The position numbers were made by a program, and so were the translations under genes. Below, piece by piece: positions 1-8,037 of a DNA stretch of 18,531 nucleotides; the stretch's first letter is position 1, and each line of letters begins with the position of its first letter. A model generated the notes under the pieces. That model saw only the letters and a program-made list of their open reading frames with translations. It did no database searches and was not told the DNA's origin. Location: positions 1-18,531 of the forward strand of contig JACMPN010000455.1 of NCBI GenBank assembly GCA_014377495.1. Direction: 5' to 3'. The DNA comes from Candidatus Sericytochromatia bacterium. Its GTDB lineage: Bacteria; Cyanobacteriota; Sericytochromatia; JACMPN01.

Positions 1-1
1 C

Positions 2-280
2 GGCGTCGCCCCCGAGGTCGTGCTATACCTCGACCAGGCACCGTCGGTGGCCGAATTGGACCGGATCGTCACCTTATTGGGCGTGGAACCGCCGGCCATC
101 GTCCGCAACAAGGAAGCGCTCTATAAGGAGCTGGGGTTGGACACGCGGACGCTGAGCCGCCAGGAATGGCTGCAGACGCTGCACGACCATCCCAAACTGA
201 TCGAGCGGCCGATCGTCGTCTCAGGCGACCGGGCCGTCATTGGACGTCCGCCCGAAAACGTCCAGGCCCTCTTCGGCTAG
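2..280 (+). CDS. arsC: ArsC-family reductase, C-terminal part (cut by window edge)
   Basis: The reading frame is open from the window edge to the TAG at 278-280, so only the last 92 or so residues are visible. They match the C-terminal half of the thioredoxin-fold ArsC family (glutaredoxin-coupled arsenate reductase and its YffB/Spx-like relatives). The diagnostic stretch is HPKLIERPIVV followed by GRPPENV, which carries the conserved arginines that bind the oxyanion in ArsC. The catalytic N-terminal CxxS/CX5R region lies outside the window, so true arsenate reductase cannot be separated from a paralogue. No ars operon partner is seen downstream. Confidence 0.85.
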   Translation, partial: GVAPEVVLYLDQAPSVAELDRIVTLLGVEPPAIVRNKEALYKELGLDTRTLSRQEWLQTLHDHPKLIERPIVVSGDRAVIGRPPENVQALFG

Positions 281-434
281 CCCCCCGGCCACGCGCCGCG
301 TTCCCACGGGCTGACAGACCAGCGCTCCCTTGGAGTCGTCAGTAGGCTTGGCCAAGCCGACCAATGGGGCCTCTCGGGCCGTCTGTTACGCATGGCCTCG
401 CCGGACCCGATCCCCGGCAGTTGAGGGGGATGCC

Positions 435-1442
435 ATGACGACGGGCCCGTTTGCCAACCTGCCCGGCCAGGGGTTTTGGCCCTTGCCCGGGACCGCCGGT
501 CCCACTCCTTCCCATCCCGGATGGCCGCAATCCGGCGGGCTCAATGGACGCAGTAGCTGGATGACCGGTGCAGGATTGGGCCCGACCGTGCCCCTGATGT
601 CGGTGCCTCCGTCCGCCCTGGATCCGGTGGGACAGACGGCACAATGGGTGGCCGCCGCCCGGGCCGTCGAAAGTCAGCGGCCAGACCGCTTGTTCGATGA
701 CCCTTATGCCGTCGCGTTGGCCGGGCAGGACGGGGCTCGGTGTCTGCAGGTCCTCGGGGTGTCCGGCAAGCCGATTGTCGATTACCTGGCGATGCGCACG
801 TGGTATCTCGACGACCTGATCGCCTCGGCCGTCGGCGATACGGGCATCCGGCAGGTCGTCATCCTGGCCGCCGGCATGGACACCCGGGCGTTCCGCCTGC
901 CGTGGCCGGAGGGCACCCACGTGTACGAACTCGATCGCCCTGCCGTGCTGGCCGTCAAAGATGCCATCCTCACCAAGCACAGAGCGATCCCAAGCTGCCA
1001 GCGCCACACGATCGGCATCGACCTCACCCTGCCATGGACTCCAGCCTTGGTCGTGGCGGGCTTTCAGCAGGATCTCCCCACCGTCTGGCTGACCGAGGGG
1101 CTCCTGATGTACCTTAACCCGACCGGCGTGCATCACCTGCTCCAGACGATCACGGCATTATCCGCCCCCGGCAGTGTCCTCGGCGGCGATCTGCCGAATC
1201 CGCCCGCCCCCGTCCGACCGATGCCGCCGATCTATGGTTCGCAATGGACCACCGAGCAACCGGCCAAACAACAATTCGGCACCGACGATCTTGCCGCCCT
1301 GCTGAGTCCCTATGGCTGGCAGACCACCACCGTCACGCCGGACGACGTCGCCCGCCAGGTCCATCGTCCGCCCGTGTCCCCGTTCCGGATGCCTGACGGC
1401 AACCTGGTCCACAACCGCCTGTTCAAAGCCGAGCGGGCCTGA
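435..1442 (+). CDS. class I SAM-dependent methyltransferase (LCMT/TIGR00027 type)
   Basis: Predicted 335-residue methyltransferase. The N-terminal 60 or so residues are Gly/Pro-rich and probably disordered. The core then opens with ARAVESQRPDRLFDDPYA, the entry motif of the leucine carboxyl methyltransferase-like family called 'Mycobacterium-type' TIGR00027. The SAM-binding motif I region is ILAAGMDTRAFR near residue 143, followed by an acidic YELDRP at the end of the next strand and by WLTEGLLMYL. Family members are O-methyltransferases of mostly unknown substrate. I chose the ATG at 435 because GAGGGGG lies 5 nt upstream. An in-frame TTG at 330 would add 35 residues without an obvious ribosome site, and ATGs at 561 and 597 would remove the disordered leader. 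It lies alone between arsC and mutL. Confidence 0.85.
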   Translation: MTTGPFANLPGQGFWPLPGTAGPTPSHPGWPQSGGLNGRSSWMTGAGLGPTVPLMSVPPSALDPVGQTAQWVAAARAVESQRPDRLFDDPYAVALAGQDGARCLQVLGVSGKPIVDYLAMRTWYLDDLIASAVGDTGIRQVVILAAGMDTRAFRLPWPEGTHVYELDRPAVLAVKDAILTKHRAIPSCQRHTIGIDLTLPWTPALVVAGFQQDLPTVWLTEGLLMYLNPTGVHHLLQTITALSAPGSVLGGDLPNPPAPVRPMPPIYGSQWTTEQPAKQQFGTDDLAALLSPYGWQTTTVTPDDVARQVHRPPVSPFRMPDGNLVHNRLFKAERA

Positions 1443-1451
1443 TACCAAGCG

Positions 1452-1479
1452 CCCGTCTGCCCATAACCTGGCAGGCGGG
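1452..1479 (+). terminator. GC-rich hairpin after the methyltransferase gene
   Basis: A 10-bp stem (one G-U pair) around an 8-nt loop begins 10 nt after the methyltransferase stop. No T-tract follows, so it is only a possible weak terminator or an mRNA 3'-end stabiliser. It lies in the 86-nt gap before mutL. Confidence 0.3.
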
Positions 1480-1528
1480 GCCTCGGCGGGGGATACCGCC
1501 ATCCCGGCGCGAAAGGCATACTGACACC

Positions 1529-3463
1529 ATGGGCATCATTCACCTTCTCTCGGATCACGTTGCCAATCAGATCGCCGCCGGCGAGGTCGTCGAACGCCCC
1601 GCCTCAGTCGTCAAAGAGCTGGCGGAAAACGCCATCGACGCCGGCGCCAGGCGGTTGCGGATCGTCGTCGACCAGGGGGGCCGGGAAATCACCGTCACCG
1701 ATGACGGGATCGGCATGACCCCGGAAGACGCCCGCCTCGCCTTCGCCCGGTTCGCCACCAGCAAGCTCACCGCCGCCGACGACCTCTGGGCCCTGCAGAC
1801 CCTGGGCTTCCGGGGCGAGGCCCTGGCCAGCATCGCCGCCGTGGCCGAAGTCACCTGCGTGACCCGTCAGGCGGACGTGCCGTTGGCCACCCGCCTGCAC
1901 TGGCGCGGCGGAGACCTCCTGGACGCAGGTGAGACGGGCGGCGCCGTCGGGACGACGTTCCAGGTGAAAGACCTCTTCTTCAACACGCCGGCCCGCCTGC
2001 GCTTCATGCGGGCCCCCGGCACCGAAGTCTCGGCCATCACGGAACTGGTCAGTGCCCTGGCCCTCGCCTACCCGCAGGTGGCCGTCACCCTCAGTCACGG
2101 CAGTCGCGAGGTCCTGCGCACCCCTGGTGACGGCGATGCGGCCATGGCCGTCCGGGCCGTGCTCGGCCGGGACATCGCCGATCACCTGTTCACCATCGAG
2201 GGAGACAACGGCGGGGCCCGGATCAGCGGCTTTGCCACCCGGGCCAGCTATCACCGGGCGGACCGGGCCAAACAGTTTCTCTTCGTCAACGGCCGCTGGG
2301 TGAAGCTGCCCTTCGTCTCGAAGCTGCTTGACGAGTTCTATTCCGATCTGCTGCCGGCCCGCCGCTATCCGGCCTCCGTGCTGACCCTGACCGTCGACCC
2401 GGCCACCCTGGACGTCAACGTCCACCCCACCAAGCGGGAAGTCCGCCTGCGCGAGGCCCAGTCCGTGCGCAACCTGCTGGCCATGGCCCTGGGCGGAGCC
2501 ATTTCCCTGCAGGCCGGTCACCGGACCATGGAATCGCACGTCCCGGCGCCGCTACCACACCTGCCGATTGTCCCCATCGCTGAACCCGACGATGGGACGC
2601 CTGCCCCGACACCGGAGCCCCACGCCGCCGTGCGTCCCTGGCAGTCCCCCGTTCCGACACCATCCGAGGCCCGCCCGGCCGGCCGCCCCTATTCACCGAT
2701 GGCACCTGTCCGACCGACCGTGGCCCAGACCCAGGCCGCCCTGTCGTTTTACAAACCCCTGCCCGAAGCCGCCGTAATCTCCCTTGACGCTGTTGCAACA
2801 GAGCGCCACGACCCCGTCCAGGAAGTGGATCACCACGGCCCCATCCCTTTGGCCACGGCCCAGGGTCGCCGCTTCGCCAATCTGACCGCCCTGGGCCAGA
2901 TGTACCGTACCTACATCGTCGCCGCCGGGCCGGAGGGGTTATTCCTCATTGACCAGCACACGGCCCACGAGCGTGTCCTGTTCGAAAAACTGAGCCGGGA
3001 CGCCGTCATCCAGAGCCAGATGCTGCTCGTACCGCTCGCCGTCGATGCGGATGCCGCCGCCATCGAGTTGGTGGCGGCTCATCAGGGATTGCTGAGCAGC
3101 TTCGGCTTTGAGTTCGATCGCCTGGGTGGCGCCGGATTGGCGATCACCGCTGTGCCCCAGCTCCTCAGCCTCTCCCAGGCTGAAGCCGCCTGGACGGACC
3201 TGATCGACGATCTCCATTCCTTCGACGGCATTGCCGAGCGGGGAGCCCGACTGGCCGCCATCCGCAAGACCGTGGCCTGCAAGGCGGCCGTCAAAGCGGG
3301 GGACTCGTTGGCCCTGCCGCAAATGCAGGAACTTTTGCAGCAGCTGATTTGTGTCGAACAGCCCTACACCTGCCCCCACGGCCGCCCCGTCGTCTCGGTG
3401 CTGCCCAAAGACGAGCTGGACCGCCGGTTCGGCCGGACTTGGTCGATCAAAGACGAATCCTAA
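1529..3463 (+). CDS. mutL: DNA mismatch repair protein MutL (endonuclease type)
   Basis: 644-residue MutL. It couples MutS mismatch recognition to strand incision and excision. The N-terminal GHKL ATPase is complete: catalytic Glu30 and Asn34 in KELAENAIDAG, DDGIGM near 58-63, FATSK near 75-79 and GFRGEAL at 93-99. A Pro-rich linker (about 340-440) precedes the dimerisation/endonuclease domain. That domain has DQHTAHERVLFE from residue 475, matching the DQHA(X)2E(X)4E metal site with Thr in place of Ala while the Asp, His and Glu ligands remain. ACKAAVKAGD (about 583) and CPHGRP (615) complete the zinc-binding set. It should therefore nick DNA itself, as in organisms lacking MutH. The ATG at 1529 begins the canonical first strand (IIHLLSDHVANQIAAGEVV), although the ribosome site upstream is weak. 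mutS is not in the window. Confidence 0.97.
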   Translation: MGIIHLLSDHVANQIAAGEVVERPASVVKELAENAIDAGARRLRIVVDQGGREITVTDDGIGMTPEDARLAFARFATSKLTAADDLWALQTLGFRGEALASIAAVAEVTCVTRQADVPLATRLHWRGGDLLDAGETGGAVGTTFQVKDLFFNTPARLRFMRAPGTEVSAITELVSALALAYPQVAVTLSHGSREVLRTPGDGDAAMAVRAVLGRDIADHLFTIEGDNGGARISGFATRASYHRADRAKQFLFVNGRWVKLPFVSKLLDEFYSDLLPARRYPASVLTLTVDPATLDVNVHPTKREVRLREAQSVRNLLAMALGGAISLQAGHRTMESHVPAPLPHLPIVPIAEPDDGTPAPTPEPHAAVRPWQSPVPTPSEARPAGRPYSPMAPVRPTVAQTQAALSFYKPLPEAAVISLDAVATERHDPVQEVDHHGPIPLATAQGRRFANLTALGQMYRTYIVAAGPEGLFLIDQHTAHERVLFEKLSRDAVIQSQMLLVPLAVDADAAAIELVAAHQGLLSSFGFEFDRLGGAGLAITAVPQLLSLSQAEAAWTDLIDDLHSFDGIAERGARLAAIRKTVACKAAVKAGDSLALPQMQELLQQLICVEQPYTCPHGRPVVSVLPKDELDRRFGRTWSIKDES

Positions 3464-3467
3464 ACGC

Positions 3468-3734
3468 CTATTGGCGGGCAAAACCCTTCAGGCCAAACCC
3501 GTCGTAGGCTCCGGTCATATCCACGCCCGGGAAGATCGCAGGCGGCTTTTCATCCACCCAGGGGTAAGCGGCCGACACCGTGAGGACGCTGCCAACTTTC
3601 AGTGTGTTCACTGTCTGCTTATCGTTCAGCAGCGACGGTGCCGTGAGCGTCAGCCAGATCTGGCCTGTGGTCCGGCTCGCCGCCGTCGCCTGCACCCGGA
3701 CGAACCGCACACCGGAGGGCCGCTCAACTGCCAA
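3468..3734 (-). pseudogene. probable C-terminal remnant of an unrecognised protein
   Basis: An 88-codon frame on the minus strand ends 4 nt from the mutL stop (convergent). Codon choice and composition look coding: a beta-rich, Thr/Val-rich stretch ending in GAYDGFGLKGFARQ. The only usable start is a TTG at 3734, directly preceded by an in-frame TAA, with no Shine-Dalgarno sequence. I therefore read it as the tail of a larger exported or lipoprotein-like protein whose front has been lost, but a genuine short gene cannot be excluded. No family recognised. Confidence 0.4.
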
Positions 3735-3773
3735 TTAGCACTAACGGGGCTTTCGAGCCTACCGCGATAGGCT

Positions 3774-4142
3774 CTAAACCGATAGACAGGTGAGCACCTC
3801 CAGGTTGTGCCCGCTCGGATCATGAAAGTAAAAGCCCCGGTCGCCATCCCGTTGATACACCTGACCGACTGCGCTGTGCTGCGGATCAGCACTGTAGGGG
3901 ACACCGGCCGCCTCGATCCGGGCAAAAATGGCTGCGAACTCTGCCTTGCTGACGCGGAACGCCAGATGGTGCGGCTCGATCTGCTCGCGGTCGGCGAAGT
4001 CCAGGGTCAGCGTCTCGTTGACGGCGACGGCGGCGAAAGGCCCGCTCGTTGCCACCGGCAAGGCGAAGATGCCGGCAAAGAAGGCTGCCGAGGCCGCTTT
4101 GTCCCGGGCCGGGATGATCGTGTGGTCCAGCCGGATGGTCAT
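3774..4142 (-). CDS. VOC-superfamily (glyoxalase/bleomycin-resistance fold) protein
   Basis: 122-residue single-module vicinal-oxygen-chelate protein. The N-terminus (MTIRLDHTIIPARDKAASA) carries the metal-ligand-position His of the first beta-alpha-beta-beta-beta unit. The second unit includes HHLAFRVS near residues 58-65 and ends with YFHDPSGHNLEVLT, the standard VOC signature with the last Glu ligand. Such proteins bind a divalent metal and act as lyases, dioxygenases or drug-binding proteins; the substrate cannot be told from sequence. I chose the ATG at 4142 because GGAGGA lies upstream at normal spacing; a start at 4220 would add 26 uncharacteristic residues. A 7-bp inverted repeat (3755-3774) overlaps the stop codon. 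Confidence 0.88.
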   Translation of the reverse strand: MTIRLDHTIIPARDKAASAAFFAGIFALPVATSGPFAAVAVNETLTLDFADREQIEPHHLAFRVSKAEFAAIFARIEAAGVPYSADPQHSAVGQVYQRDGDRGFYFHDPSGHNLEVLTCLSV

Positions 4143-4273
4143 CAGGGGATTCCTCCACCGTCTGTTGTCCCACTGTGGCCTGGGACCGTCAAGGCAACGG
4201 CGCCGGCCGGGTGCGATCACGATGCGGTGATCAGTCGCGGAAGGTTAAGTGATCCTGCGGGATTCGGGACCGC

Positions 4274-5800
4274 CTAAGCATGTATCGGTTTTCTGGTAGC
4301 CATTTCGACGCTAAAATCGGCGTTGACGACACGGTTAATGCCGCCTTCGACTCTAACGGCATTGTCGAAGGTCAGCTCCGGTTTGGCGATCTGGAATCCG
4401 GTTTCGGGCGTGCCTTCGAAGGCAAAGTCCATCGTCACCGCTTGGGTCTTAAACATGCCGAGGACCGTGCTTTTCACCAGGCCGTCCTGTTGGCCGAGCA
4501 GTTGGTCCCGCATGGACAATGCCCGGTCCACACCATCGGCAACCGCTGCATGGAGGCCGCTGGCGTCGATTTTGCCGCCGTAACTGCTGTTCAGGTCGGT
4601 GACCCGTGCTTCCAATCGGGCTGTCATCTTGGCCACCAATTGATCCCGCCGGGCGATGCCATCGGCCTTGGACAGGTCGATGCCTGCAATTTTGGACAGG
4701 CTGATCTGGACGGTGGCATCTGGCGCCCGGAGCGTGGCCGTCCCACCTGCGGCGGTGGTGAGCCCACCGGACATGGCGGTGGCGCTGCGAAATGGTGAGA
4801 TGATGCCCCGGATGGCCCGGGTCTCGTGCGCAGAATGCCATTCCCGCACCGTCCCGCCATCGGTTTGCGTGACGGTCGTGGTCGACGATGCGGTGACGGA
4901 CTTGGAAATACTGCCAATTTTGCCATTGCCCGTCGAGCGACTTGCGACCCCTTGCAGGCTGAAGCCGCTGACGGCTGTGGATCCGCGGACGCTGGCACCC
5001 ATCAGCGAGGCGGCCGTGTCGATGACATAGCTGCCGGGTTTCACGGTGTCTCCCAGCCCTGGCGCATTGGTCACGGTGGCCAACGGATTCATGCCCGCCT
5101 GGAATGCTGCGGCATCCGCCAGGTTGGCAAACTTGAGCACCTGGCGGCTCATCCCGCCCGTCTGGATAGTCCCCGACACCGCAGCTTCAGCCCCGATCGT
5201 CCCGATTGATGCGGCCACTTTCCCTTCGGTGCCGGCATGGGCCTCCAGGGTCAGGGTGAATCCGCTGCCTTCTTTGTCCCGACTGATTGTCGCAGTGCCT
5301 TCCATGAATCCGGCCAGATTCGCCGAGACGCCGACCGTGCCGAGTTGTGAGGCGATCGGTCCGGCGAGATCGAGGAGGTTGACGGCGATGCCCACACCCA
5401 CGGCACCGCGGGCCGAGAACTGGCCTGACTGGCCGGGTGCCATGGCCGCCAATGCCCGTTCGCACTGTTGTTGGGCCTGGCCCGGGATGGTTGGCGCTGC
5501 GGGATTGCCTGGGGGTGTCGAAACGGCCGGCTGGGTTGCCGTTTCGCTGGCCCCGGCGGTGGCGGCAACCTGCGCCAGATCGCCACTCGGCGCCGATTTT
5601 CCTCCAAATCCGAGGCGGGCAAAGAAACCACCGCCCTGTTTGCCTTCGGCCTGCCGCAGGGCGCCGGCCCCGGACGCCGACGATGAGACCGTCCTGGCCG
5701 GCAGCGTGGGGATCGCGAGGTCCTGCGTCACACTCGCCGTGCGTTTCGTTTGCGACAGACCGGTGATCTCCGCACCGGCGGTACGTGTGCCAATGTGCAT
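4274..5800 (-). CDS. unrecognised 508-residue Ala/Gly/Thr-rich protein
   Basis: I do not recognise a family. From the ATG at 5800 (GAGAGAGG about 6 nt upstream) the protein has no signal peptide. Its N-terminal 60 or so residues are Ser/Thr-rich, followed by a Gly-rich GGGFFARLGFGG patch and a Pro/Ala linker. A long low-charge Gly/Ala/Thr region (about 125-290, with repeated Gly-Ala-x-Ala beta-like strands) follows. A charged helical segment (about 365-435, rich in Arg, Asp and Gln and including RRDQLVAKMTARLEARV) comes next, then a beta-rich tail. Two upstream in-frame ATGs (5893, 5878) exist but lack ribosome sites. The minus-strand bias of optimal third-position G/C supports coding. It stands alone, so context gives no functional clue. 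A structural or envelope-associated role is only a guess. Confidence 0.75.
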   Translation of the reverse strand: MHIGTRTAGAEITGLSQTKRTASVTQDLAIPTLPARTVSSSASGAGALRQAEGKQGGGFFARLGFGGKSAPSGDLAQVAATAGASETATQPAVSTPPGNPAAPTIPGQAQQQCERALAAMAPGQSGQFSARGAVGVGIAVNLLDLAGPIASQLGTVGVSANLAGFMEGTATISRDKEGSGFTLTLEAHAGTEGKVAASIGTIGAEAAVSGTIQTGGMSRQVLKFANLADAAAFQAGMNPLATVTNAPGLGDTVKPGSYVIDTAASLMGASVRGSTAVSGFSLQGVASRSTGNGKIGSISKSVTASSTTTVTQTDGGTVREWHSAHETRAIRGIISPFRSATAMSGGLTTAAGGTATLRAPDATVQISLSKIAGIDLSKADGIARRDQLVAKMTARLEARVTDLNSSYGGKIDASGLHAAVADGVDRALSMRDQLLGQQDGLVKSTVLGMFKTQAVTMDFAFEGTPETGFQIAKPELTFDNAVRVEGGINRVVNADFSVEMATRKPIHA

Positions 5801-6355
5801 CGGTGGCCTCTCTCGGATCGGTTGCCAAAGCGGGAAGTGTCTCTCCTTGGCCACATGACGATATTCTTCGTTGTTCATGAACCGGGGCAGCACTCATTGC
5901 CAAAATCCTAGCAAGGGGGGATTTCCGACCTATGCGGGATCGATGTCACCGCAGGCAAATGCCGTAATGAGTCGGTCATAGGATTGCAATCGCTCAGGTC
6001 AGGGGTTTTGGGCCATGCTGTTCCGAACTGTGCGATGCAGTTGGCGCCGGCGCGATGGGAGCCTATCCCGGCGTAGTCTTTTATGAGGTTATATCTCGGC
6101 CCAGGCAAAGACAACGACATCCCCAATTGGACCCGGCAGTGGTATCTCGGGCGAAATGATGACGTCGTCGGCCGGCGGGACAGCCCACCGCCAACCCCCA
6201 TGGGGCGCACATGCCCAGTATCACACCCATGGTGTGGCCGTGATGCAGGCTGTCTTGCCGGTCGCATCTGGGGTGATGGGCAGAAAGTTGATCAGGACCG
6301 GCGCAAAGGTGTCATAGTCTGTGGTGGACACGAAACTTCATTGCAGGAGGTTACC
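5801..6355. other. long intergenic region with one coding scrap
   Basis: This 555-nt stretch separates divergent genes and should hold both their promoters. I see no convincing full-length gene. Reading frames across it have poor codon choice, except the 36-codon minus-strand piece at 6221-6331. No strong hairpin, tRNA-like or riboswitch-like fold was recognised by eye. Confidence 0.5.
6221..6331 (-). pseudogene. short coding-like remnant, 36 codons
   Basis: A minus-strand frame of 36 residues beginning VSTTDYDTFAPV and ending TACITATPWV has strongly coding-like codons (GAC, ACC, GTC, CTG, ATC) but no ribosome site and an in-frame TGA two codons upstream. It looks like the preserved C-terminus of a protein whose front half is gone, abutting the start of the small plus-strand gene at 6356. 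No family recognised. Confidence 0.25.
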
Positions 6356-6547
6356 ATGAGCGCCAAAGATGCTACGTCACCCGACACTGTCGATCAAGCA
6401 ACGGATCAGGCAGACACCCAAGAGCCCGTCGCCGAGCAAAAGCATGACCCGAAAGGGCATAAGAGCCACAACCAGTCCCAGCTGCCGGGTCACCATACGA
6501 CTCCCACCGGTGGGGCGAATACCAAGGCAGCCGGCAGAGGGCATTGA
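6356..6547 (+). CDS. small His/Gln-rich hydrophilic protein (63 aa)
   Basis: A 63-residue protein supported mainly by its start: a perfect AGGAGG at 6345-6350 sits 5 nt before the ATG. The sequence is hydrophilic and low-complexity. An acidic N-terminal half rich in Asp, Thr and Gln is followed by a basic C-terminal half with seven His residues, Lys, Asn and Gly, ending KAAGRGH. There is no signal peptide or membrane segment, and it is probably disordered. His clustering could mean metal binding, but no CxxC or HxH motif makes that more than a guess. Family unknown. Confidence 0.6.
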   Translation: MSAKDATSPDTVDQATDQADTQEPVAEQKHDPKGHKSHNQSQLPGHHTTPTGGANTKAAGRGH

Positions 6548-6767
6548 CCCGAAACGGAAGGCTAGGAGCGCCTCGTCACCATCCGTGACGGCGTGACTCC
6601 GCCGAATCAACATGGTAACCGCCGGGATTCCCGGTCCCCACTGGGAGTCCCGACGCAAGACCGCTCCGCTGACCCGTGATCTGCGCACCTTCGGCTTCGA
6701 CTCAGAAGCGATCGCCGGCATTCCCTTCTATACGGGCTTCCCCCCAATCGGGGATGGGGGCGCTGGT

Positions 6768-7227
6768 ATGAGGCGGTTCCAGGACGGGGTCCACCACATC
6801 ACGTGCGACACTGAGCCGATCCGCATTCCTGGCGCCATCCAGCCCCACGGGGTCCTGCTGGTCCTGCCGGAGCCGCAGCTCACCGTATTGCAGATTAGTG
6901 CAAACACCGCTGAGTTTTTTTGGCTTGAGCCCCGAGAGCCTCTTTGGACGGCCGCTCGGCGAACTCTTTGGCTTGGCCCAAAGCCTCGACGTTCAAGCCG
7001 CTCTGTCCCCCTCTCAGCGGACGAAAACGCTGTGCATCGGCATGACGGGGTGTCGGTTTTGGAGCTGGAACCGGGCGTCCTGCGCAACTCCGGCCCCACC
7101 GCATCCGTCGGCCATGTGCTCGATCACTTGGCGGCGGCTGCTTCGTTGCCATCGCTCTGTACCGCCGCAGTGGACGACTTGCGCGAGATCATGGGATTCG
7201 ATCGGGTCATGCTCTTCCGCTTCGACG
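6768..7227 (+). pseudogene. bacteriophytochrome relic (PAS and start of GAF only)
   Basis: The start MRRFQDGVHHITCDTEPIRI continues PGAIQPHGVLLVL, the unmistakable N-terminus of a biliverdin-binding bacteriophytochrome; the Cys is at the position that carries the chromophore. After TAEFF the frame is broken: a T7 run at 6915-6921 has one T too many, and the PAS domain continues one frame over (GLSPESLFGRPLGELFGLAQ). Near 7012-7020 homology returns to the first frame (VHRHDGVSVLELEPG), with some family residues apparently missing there. The GAF domain begins (GFDRVMLFRFDEG) and then stops abruptly near 7227. Functional proteins run about 500-750 residues with GAF, PHY and usually a histidine kinase; all of that is absent. 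This is a dead photosensor gene. Confidence 0.85.
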
Positions 7228-7453
7228 AGGGGATGCGGGTCATCCCGAGGACGCTCTCCTGGGTATACACGATCGGGATTTCGCTGGCGAACGCCAAACG
7301 GGTGACGCTGCGCAGCTCGTACAGGGCTTCGGCATTTGATATCAGGTAGCTGAGGAAATGAGTCAGGTCGACCTGTCGGCCTTTTAGGCCCCGGCGCAAG
7401 GCCAATGCCAGCAAGGGGATGAGGGTTCGGTCAAAGGTCTGGACTTCCGTCAC
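7124..7453 (-). pseudogene. truncated gene fused to the antisense of the phytochrome relic
   Basis: From a GTG at 7453 the frame encodes about 72 plausible residues (MTEVQTFDRTLIPLLALALR, then a helical stretch and a segment ending VLGMTR). Near 7228-7240 it runs into the reverse complement of the phytochrome GAF coding sequence, giving a meaningless tail to a stop at 7124. The GTG overlaps the upstream TGA as GTGA, the arrangement of translationally coupled genes, so the front part is probably a real gene that lost its 3' end at this junction. I do not recognise the protein. Confidence 0.5.
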
Positions 7454-7878
7454 GCCAGGCGCAGGTGAGCTGTCGGGCGAATGGTTGGTTTGGGATCGTT
7501 GTCGGCCTGCATGACGGAGAGCCGGCTATCGCCGACGACGGGGCCATCCCGGAAAACGACGTTGTGGACTTCGGCCCGGCTCTCGTCGTCCAGCATCGCC
7601 ACGATGTGTCTGGACCCCACCTGCTGCAGGTGAAATCCACTGCCCGACGGTTCCACCGGCCCGATGCCGCTGTCGTCACCGAACATATAGGCCAATTACA
7701 CTGCCTGCCGGGTTACCTTACCGACCGGCAGCTTGGGGGCAAGGATGAATTCGCTGTGGGCGTTGGCGCCCGTCGTATTCCGGACGGCGGCGTTGAGACA
7801 GCCAGGCCGGCAGGGCGGCGCAGCCGCTCACAAGTGCTGTCAGTACGCCCGTCATCCGTTTGCGTGTTCTCGTGTCAC
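7450..7878 (-). pseudogene. degraded lipoprotein gene
   Basis: Pieces of one protein lie in more than one frame on the minus strand. An ATG at 7855 gives MTGVLTALVSGC, a short lipoprotein signal and lipobox, preceded across another frame break by a basic region from a GTG at 7878. After the Cys the coding-like sequence moves one frame (NAAVRNTTGANAHSEFILAP, then KLPVGKVTRQAV). An in-frame TAA at 7696-7698 follows. Beyond that stop the same frame is open for 81 codons (GPVEPSGSGFHLQQV onward) to the TGA at 7450. The last segment could in principle start at TTG 7695 or ATG 7686, but neither has a ribosome site. I read it as a lipoprotein gene broken by at least two frameshifts and a nonsense codon. 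No family recognised. Confidence 0.5.
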
Positions 7879-7992
7879 CCTCTCCCTTACTGCCTCATGA
7901 GCATCTGTGAAAAATGGGTGACGCCTGCGTTAATTTGCATTTATGTCGTCGTGACAGACCGCCCCGTCGTGGGCATTCACGTATAAGAAAAT

Positions 7993-8016
7993 GCCCCCCG
8001 ACAAAGTTCGGAGGGC
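7993..8016 (-). terminator. intrinsic terminator of the 8038-8463 gene
   Basis: A 9-bp stem with one mismatch (GCCCTCCGA / TCGGGGGGC on the minus strand) around a 6-nt loop lies 22 nt after the stop codon. It is followed on that strand by ATTTTCTTAT, a U-rich tail. Confidence 0.8.
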
Positions 8017-8037
8017 GAAAATCAAGTGGGGGTGAGC

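Noticed and set aside
339..1136. Long minus-strand open frame opposite the methyltransferase
   Set aside because: Antisense shadow of a gene with clear SAM-methyltransferase motifs; composition is Gly/Arg/His-rich and no ribosome site is present.
1604..2539. 311-codon minus-strand open frame opposite mutL
   Set aside because: Shadow produced by high GC and mutL codon bias; the plus strand holds all MutL motifs.
3755..3774. 7-bp inverted repeat GAGCCTA/TAGGCTC as a terminator
   Set aside because: Short stem overlapping the VOC stop codon with no T-tract on either strand.
4215..4232. GATCAC/GTGATC dyad upstream of the VOC gene as an operator
   Set aside because: Only 6 bp per arm and no promoter elements placed around it; too weak.
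6612..6767. N-terminal extension of the phytochrome frame from the ATG at 6612
   Set aside because: Bacteriophytochromes start shortly before the CDxEPI motif; the upstream residues do not look like the family and ATG 6768 fits better.
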